NCBI GenBank assembly: GCA_937943625.1 | Contig: CALEAD010000003.1 | Location: 1 to 64,000, forward strand | Length of the DNA stretch: 64,000 nt | Reading direction: 5' to 3' | Source of the DNA: an uncultured Anaerolineae bacterium | GTDB taxonomy: Bacteria; Chloroflexota; Anaerolineae; Promineifilales; Promineifilaceae | Shown here: positions 59,727-64,000 of the stretch, one piece after another | How positions within the stretch are numbered: position 1 is the stretch's first letter | How the letters are laid out: each line of letters opens with the position of its first letter | Notes under the pieces: generated by a model | What the model was told of the DNA's origin: nothing | Seen by the model: the letters and a program-made list of their open reading frames with translations, nothing else | The model's database searches: none | Translations under genes and position numbers: made by a program

Positions 59727-60500
59727 TCAGGCATCTCCCAGGTAGGCGTGAATGACTTTTTCGTCACGTTTTACTTCGTCGGGCGTGCCTTCGGCAATTT
59801 TCTGGCCGAAATCGAGCACCACCACGCGATCAGAAATATCCATCACCAGCCCCATATCGTGTTCAATCAGGACAATGGTTGTGCCTTGCCGTTCGTAAAT
59901 ATCCAGGATGAAGCGCGCCATATCCTCTTTTTCTTCCACGTTCATACCGGCCATTGGTTCATCCAACAGCAGCAATTCTGGCTCCAGCGCCAGGGCGCGG
60001 CCTAGCTCGACACGCTTGCGCAGGCCATAGGGGAGCGCACCCACAATGGTTTTGCGAATATGGGCAATTTCGAGGAAGTCTATGATTTCTTCCACGCGGC
60101 GACGGTGGGCCACTTCTTCACGTCGGGCGTATCCCCAGTAAAGGATGCTTTGCAGGCTGTTTTGGCGCATGTGGATGTGGCGCGCCGCCATTAAGTTATC
60201 CAGGGTAGAGAGGCCGGTGTAGAGGGCAATGTTCTGAAAAGTACGGGCAAGGCCTAGGGCGGCAATTTTGTGTGTGGGGGTTTTGGTCAGATCATGGCCT
60301 TTGAAGCGGATACGGCCGTGTTGCGGCCGATAGAAGCCGCTGATACAGTTGAGCATCGAGGTTTTGCCTGCGCCATTTGGGCCAATGATGGCCAAAATTT
60401 CCCCCCGACGCACGCCAAAGGACACTTCGCACAGCGCCGCATTGCCGCCAAAGTACAGGGTTACGTCCTCAACTGTCAAAAAATTCTCGCTTGCCGTCAT
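59727..60500 (-). CDS. Branched-chain-type ABC transporter ATPase LivG
   Basis: A 257-residue ATPase of the LivG type. Walker A is GPNGAGKTS near residue 40, and GLARTFQNIALYTGLSTLDNLMAARH is the characteristic LivG helical segment. The signature is LPYGLRKRVELGRALALEP (a degenerate LSGGQ, common in LivG) and Walker B is LLLLDEPMAGMNVEE. It is the first gene of the block, with a GAGGTGG site before the ATG. Confidence 0.94.
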   Translation of the reverse strand: MTASENFLTVEDVTLYFGGNAALCEVSFGVRRGEILAIIGPNGAGKTSMLNCISGFYRPQHGRIRFKGHDLTKTPTHKIAALGLARTFQNIALYTGLSTLDNLMAARHIHMRQNSLQSILYWGYARREEVAHRRRVEEIIDFLEIAHIRKTIVGALPYGLRKRVELGRALALEPELLLLDEPMAGMNVEEKEDMARFILDIYERQGTTIVLIEHDMGLVMDISDRVVVLDFGQKIAEGTPDEVKRDEKVIHAYLGDA

Positions 60501-60780
60501 GCCACCTCAGCTATAGGGGGTTGGTATCGTCGTGGTGGAGGCTGGCTCCATGCCTGGGAAATAGCCTGGATCAACTTGCGCCGAAGTTCAACGTTTAAGG
60601 GAGGTGAAACTTCTTTGGGAGCGGGCGCTGACTTGTATCTGAGCAAGGGCAAAAAATATCACATTCAAGCAGAGATGGCAAATGGTTTGGGGCCCATCCC
60701 GAAATTCTCAATGTGGCTCGTTTGCCGCCGACGCCGCCAATGGAAATCGGCGTCGGCGATGAAACAGGCGCGCCGCTTTG
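60501..60780 (+). other. Region upstream of an orphan terminator (possible small RNA)
   Basis: No convincing protein gene. A perfect 10-bp hairpin (GCCGACGCCG/CGGCGTCGGC) lies at about 60727-60757, and an intrinsic terminator on the plus strand follows at 60781. A weak promoter TTGCCG-15-TATAGG (60491-60517) would start a transcript of about 280 nt. The transcript has no family resemblance that I recognise. The region also carries the minus-strand promoter of livG. Confidence 0.4.
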
Positions 60781-60803
60781 AACGTGCTTGAGCACGTTTT
60801 TTG
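60781..60803 (+). terminator. Orphan intrinsic terminator upstream of the PBP-like gene
   Basis: AACGTGC pairs with GCACGTT across TTGA, followed by TTTTT. The T-tract is on the plus strand only. No plus-strand protein gene lies upstream, so it ends either an RNA gene or a 5' leader. Confidence 0.8.
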
Positions 60804-60836
60804 CATCAGCCTATGAATTCATTCCTCGCTTTGCAG

Positions 60837-60842
60837 TATAAT
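60837..60842 (+). promoter_or_regulatory. -10 box of the PBP-like gene (leaderless arrangement)
   Basis: A perfect TATAAT ends seven bases before the ATG at 60850, with no ribosome-binding site between. The -35 is weak (TGAATT around 60814-60819). The transcript should begin at or next to the start codon. Confidence 0.6.
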
Positions 60843-60849
60843 TCGTACT

Positions 60850-63846
60850 ATGTCTGACTCTTTGCGCCTGGTAAGACGGCGCGCCCAGCGTGCCAGGCAG
60901 CGCCGCCGCGCTCCTTTGCTGCTGCGTGCAGTAGCGCTGGCGTTGTTACTGCTTCTGGCGCCGCTGGGGGCGCTGCTGCTGTTGGGGGGCATAGGGGTGC
61001 TAACGGCCGTTGCCACTTTCAGCCAATCTTTACCTGATGTCAGCCGCCTGGAAGCCCTGCCCCAGGAAATGTTGCAATCCTACGAAGGCAGCAAGCTCTA
61101 TGCCTGGGGGGAACGCCAGCCGGATGGCAACCGCGAGGCGGTGTTGATCTATCAGGTGCAAGACCCGCTAGGAGCCGAGCGAACGTGGCTGAGTCTCGCG
61201 CAAACGCCGCCAATGCTGGCCGATGCGGTGCTAACGGCCGTTACCTTCAACGCTCCCTCGCCTTCCCCCTTGCTGCTAGCTGGCGACCGGGCCAGCGCCG
61301 TGCTGGCGCAACAGCTCGCCAGCACCTTCCTGCTGCCCGACGCCAAGGCAGACGAACCGCCAACTAGCTTGCGCACCTACCGTCAGCAGTTGGAAAAGCT
61401 GGTGGTAACGCGCCAGGTGACGCAGCGCTACAACCAGGCACAACTGCTAGAATGGCATCTGAACACCGCCTATTACGGCAACCTGGCATACGGCATTCAG
61501 GCCGCGGCGCACGTTTACCTGAACAAGCACATTAACGAGCTCACCCTGGCGGAGGCGGCCCTACTGGCGCCCATCGCTTACGCCCCGCACCTGAATCCCA
61601 TTGACGCCCCTGAGGCAGCCAGAACGCGGCAGGTGCAGCTCCTGGAGGCGCTGCTGGCCAACGGCCGTATTACCCGCGATCAGTTTGCCACCGCCCAATT
61701 TGCCCCTTTGCCCCCTCCCCCTGGCACAGAGGTGCGCTTTGATGTGATTGCCCCTCACTTTGCCCTGTACGTGCGCCGACAGCTAGAAGCGCTGGTGGGT
61801 GCGCGGGCGCTGTTGCGCGGTGGGCTGCGCGTCTACACCACGCTCGACCTGAGCCTGCAGCGCCAGGCCGAGTGCGTGGCGCGCGCGCAGGTAGCGCGAC
61901 TCTCTGGGCAGATGGGTGAATTGCTGCCGCCAGATGAACGCGCGGCCTGTGGCGCGCTCACCTTTTTGCCCCCCTCGCCTGGCGCTACCGTAAGCGCGAA
62001 TCGCAACGTAAGCAATGCGGCCGTTGTCATGCTGGACCCCACAACCGGTGAAATCCGCGCCCTGGTAGGCAGCCTCAACTACTGGGACGCGCGCAGCGGC
62101 GGCGCGCTAAATATGGCAACGGATGGGCTGCGTCAGCCTGGCTCGGCGCTGCAACCCTTCGTCTATCTGACAGCGCTCAGCCAGGGGTATACGGCCGCCA
62201 CTATGGTGCTGGACGTGGAGACTGACTTTGGCGCCCTGTATGAGGGACGCACCTACGTGCCGCAAAACGAAGACGGCCGTTTTCATGGTCCCATGCGGCT
62301 GCGGCAAGCGTTGGGCAACAGCTATAACGTACCGGCGGTGCAGGTGCTCAGCTGGGTGGGCGTGCCGCGCCTGCTGCGCACGGCGCAAAACCTCGGCCTG
62401 ACCACGCTGAATGAAGGTGCCGAATCATACGCCCTTTCCTTACCGCTTGGCGGCGGGCAAGTACAGCTGCTAGAGATGGCCTACGCCTATGGCGTACTGG
62501 CCCACATGGGGGAGATGGTGGGGCAGGCGCGCCAGACGGCCTTACAGCCCGGTGAGCGCCCGCTTGATCCCGTTGCCATTGTGCGCGTTGAGGATAGCGC
62601 CGGTCAACTGCTGGTTGCCTATGACCGGCCACAGCGCCGCGAAATTTTGCCGCCCCAACTTGCCTTTTTGATGAATGACATGTTGAGCGACCGCAGCGCG
62701 CGCTGCGCCGCTTTTGGCTGCCCGAATTGGCTGGAACTGCCCAATAATCGTCCGGCAGCCGTGCAGACGGGCAGCACCAACGATTTCCGCGACGCCTGGG
62801 CAATTGGCTACACGCCGCAACTGGTAACGGCCGTCTGGGTGGGCAACACAGATAACAGCCCAATGGTGGGCGTGAGCGGCTACGATGGTGCCGCACCCAT
62901 CTGGCAGGCGCTGATGGCATGGGCGCTACAGACAGAACCGGTGCAGCTCTGGTCGCCGCCGCCTGGGCTGGTGGAACGGCCGGTTTGCGACATTTCTGGC
63001 CTACGCCCCACGCCCATCTGCCCCACGGTGTTGGAATGGTTTGTTGCCGGCACAGAACCCCTGCTTTTTGACACAATCTTCCAGGAGTTTGCCGTGAACC
63101 ACGAAAACGGCCGTCTGGCCACTTTTTCTACCCCGCCGGAGCTGATTGAGCGGCGCATTTACCGCGTCTACCCGGAAGCGGCCGCCGCCTGGGCGCGCGC
63201 CAACGGCGTGGAGCAGCCCCCCACCGAGTACGACACGCTCCGCGTAACGGCCGTTGCCGAGGAAGTTGCCATTCGCTCCCCACAGCCATTTGCTCACCTG
63301 CGCGGGCAGGTCGCCATCACCGGCACGGTGGCGCTGGCAGACCTGGCTTACTATCGCCTGGCCTACTTTGCCGGGCTGACACCGGTAAACCTGCGCACCA
63401 TTGAGGCAGATGTGCCGCAGCGCATCATCAACGGCACCTTGGGCGTGTGGGATGTGGAAAATTTACAGGGGCTGTACACGCTGCTGCTAACGGCCGTGCG
63501 CCAGGATAGCAGCTTTGTGGAGCTAAGCCTGCCCGTCACCGTAGATAATACACCCCCGACGGTTGAGCTGCTGGCGCCGCTGCCTGGCCAGCAATTTTTT
63601 ACCGACGCCCGCTGGGTAGAGGTGCAGGCACAGGCAAGCGACAATTTGACTATCGCGCGCGTGGAATTTTATCTGGATGACGCGGAACGGCCGTTTGCCA
63701 GCAGTGATACCCCCCCCTACAGCCGCCGCCTGCCCGCGCGCACCCCTGGTTGCCACACCGTGCGCGCCGTGGCGGTTGATCTGGCAGGAAATGAGCGCAG
63801 CACAACGGCCGTGCCGTTTTGCGTGGTTGTGCAAAACAGGAATTAG
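60850..63846 (+). CDS. PBP1A-like protein lacking catalytic residues (pseudoenzyme)
   Basis: A 998-residue class-A penicillin-binding protein homologue: a basic N-terminus, one membrane anchor (about 23-55), a glycosyltransferase-51-like domain (about 60-245) and a transpeptidase-like domain (about 290-690). C-terminal Ig/FN3-like domains follow to the end. The GT51 fold is clear from LLEWHLNTAYYGNLAYGIQAAA and LTLAEAALLAPI, but the ED-x-x-F catalytic motif near residue 131 reads AVTFNAPSP, and GGSTITQQ reads RASAVLAQQ. In the transpeptidase domain S-x-x-K is Ser432-Ala-Leu-Gln435, S-x-N is intact (491-493) and K-T-G is Gln639-Thr-Gly. It has lost at least three catalytic residues and is probably a structural or regulatory relative. 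Confidence 0.85.
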   Translation: MSDSLRLVRRRAQRARQRRRAPLLLRAVALALLLLLAPLGALLLLGGIGVLTAVATFSQSLPDVSRLEALPQEMLQSYEGSKLYAWGERQPDGNREAVLIYQVQDPLGAERTWLSLAQTPPMLADAVLTAVTFNAPSPSPLLLAGDRASAVLAQQLASTFLLPDAKADEPPTSLRTYRQQLEKLVVTRQVTQRYNQAQLLEWHLNTAYYGNLAYGIQAAAHVYLNKHINELTLAEAALLAPIAYAPHLNPIDAPEAARTRQVQLLEALLANGRITRDQFATAQFAPLPPPPGTEVRFDVIAPHFALYVRRQLEALVGARALLRGGLRVYTTLDLSLQRQAECVARAQVARLSGQMGELLPPDERAACGALTFLPPSPGATVSANRNVSNAAVVMLDPTTGEIRALVGSLNYWDARSGGALNMATDGLRQPGSALQPFVYLTALSQGYTAATMVLDVETDFGALYEGRTYVPQNEDGRFHGPMRLRQALGNSYNVPAVQVLSWVGVPRLLRTAQNLGLTTLNEGAESYALSLPLGGGQVQLLEMAYAYGVLAHMGEMVGQARQTALQPGERPLDPVAIVRVEDSAGQLLVAYDRPQRREILPPQLAFLMNDMLSDRSARCAAFGCPNWLELPNNRPAAVQTGSTNDFRDAWAIGYTPQLVTAVWVGNTDNSPMVGVSGYDGAAPIWQALMAWALQTEPVQLWSPPPGLVERPVCDISGLRPTPICPTVLEWFVAGTEPLLFDTIFQEFAVNHENGRLATFSTPPELIERRIYRVYPEAAAAWARANGVEQPPTEYDTLRVTAVAEEVAIRSPQPFAHLRGQVAITGTVALADLAYYRLAYFAGLTPVNLRTIEADVPQRIINGTLGVWDVENLQGLYTLLLTAVRQDSSFVELSLPVTVDNTPPTVELLAPLPGQQFFTDARWVEVQAQASDNLTIARVEFYLDDAERPFASSDTPPYSRRLPARTPGCHTVRAVAVDLAGNERSTTAVPFCVVVQNRN

Positions 63847-63879
63847 AGAGTGAAAGTAACTGCGAAGGCTCCTGCGAAA

Positions 63880-64000
63880 ATGCGATATCTGGCGCTGGGT
63901 GATTCCTATACCATTGGTGAAGGCGTGCCGGAAGCGGAACGCTGGCCAGTGCAGCTTGTCGCGCGGCTGCGCGCGGCCGGCCTGCCCGTGAGCACGCCAC
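63880..64000 (+). CDS. SGNH/GDSL hydrolase, start only
   Basis: An open frame from an ATG at 63880 (GTG at 63850 possible) to the end of the window. The first residues, MRYLALGDSYTIGEGV, contain the GDSY block I motif of SGNH hydrolases, so the Ser nucleophile is present. Later blocks lie outside the window. It follows the PBP-like gene at 33 bases and may be cotranscribed. Confidence 0.75.
   Translation, partial: MRYLALGDSYTIGEGVPEAERWPVQLVARLRAAGLPVSTP

Noticed and set aside
60270-60791. A 173-codon plus-strand frame upstream of the PBP-like gene
   Set aside because: It starts inside livG on the opposite strand and has no conserved motifs; the orphan terminator ends a non-coding stretch.

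Overview
The window looks like a chromosomal segment of a bacterium, most probably a member of the Chloroflexota (Anaerolineae or Caldilineae type). This is an inference. It rests on the type-A RNase P RNA, bacterial DnaE and L19, many lipoproteins and secreted proteins with Pro/Thr-rich linkers, two secreted proteins ending in a short YLP-type tail, very large Ser/Thr kinase and cyclase-ATPase-TPR regulators, and the absence of any visible outer-membrane system. No transposase, integrase, prophage or CRISPR array was seen. The most conspicuous global feature is the palindromic octamer ACGGCCGT: I counted about 100 exact copies by eye in 64 kb, where one or two are expected by chance. It occurs in coding DNA in all three frames and in intergenic DNA, and recalls the HIP1 palindrome of cyanobacteria.

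Layout. 0.4-7.9 kb: aldo/keto reductase, acetyltransferase, cold-shock protein, geranylgeranyl-reductase-type flavoprotein, low-Mr phosphatase, rnpB, a frameshifted molybdopterin-dehydrogenase FAD subunit, and two small membrane proteins (DUF2085 and DUF4126 types). 7.9-14.7 kb: an SH3/beta-propeller lipoprotein, then a UbiD-type decarboxylase, an aconitase-X large/small fusion, a cation:proton antiporter and a PII-like protein. The UbiD plus aconitase-X pair matches the dehydratase and decarboxylase of the archaeal modified mevalonate route. 14.8-22.8 kb: tRNA-Val(CAC), dnaE, murI, a class-I glutamine-amidotransferase-like hydrolase, rplS, and a class-IV aminotransferase relative preceded by a 30-codon Ile/Leu/Val-rich open frame and a strong terminator, an attenuator-like layout. 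23.1-27.4 kb: an ATP-grasp enzyme and a cystathionine beta-synthase/gamma-synthase-lyase operon with a clear sigma-70-type promoter. 27.4-39.6 kb: a soluble-adenylyl-cyclase-like giant, an aminotransferase, a ParB-like/Usp fusion, fmt, a ketopantoate-reductase homologue, and a Ser/Thr kinase with a C-terminal winged helix. 40.1-48.4 kb: a secreted clostripain-like protease, a membrane protein, a lipoprotein, a RarA fusion and a secreted glycoside-hydrolase-like protein.

48.5-60.5 kb is one long minus-strand block: LivG, acyl-CoA synthetase, LivH, LivM, a substrate-binding lipoprotein, LivF, SDR, GNAT, two metallo-beta-lactamase-fold hydrolases and a CaiB/BaiF protein. It reads as an uptake and CoA-activation module for a carboxylic acid. 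60.8-64 kb: a PBP1A-like protein that lacks its key catalytic residues, then the start of an SGNH hydrolase.

Intergenic DNA is unusual. It is built from a few short words (GGTTGG/CCAACC, GGTCGGCGGTC, CTCCGTG, GATTAGCG, GGAGATTGG) arranged as imperfect hairpins, and one class sits immediately before ribosome-binding sites. Promoters resemble sigma-70 with TTGCCA or TTGACA at -35. Several genes (fmt, rarA, the PBP-like gene) have a -10 box placed so that transcription should begin at or next to the ATG, suggesting leaderless mRNAs.
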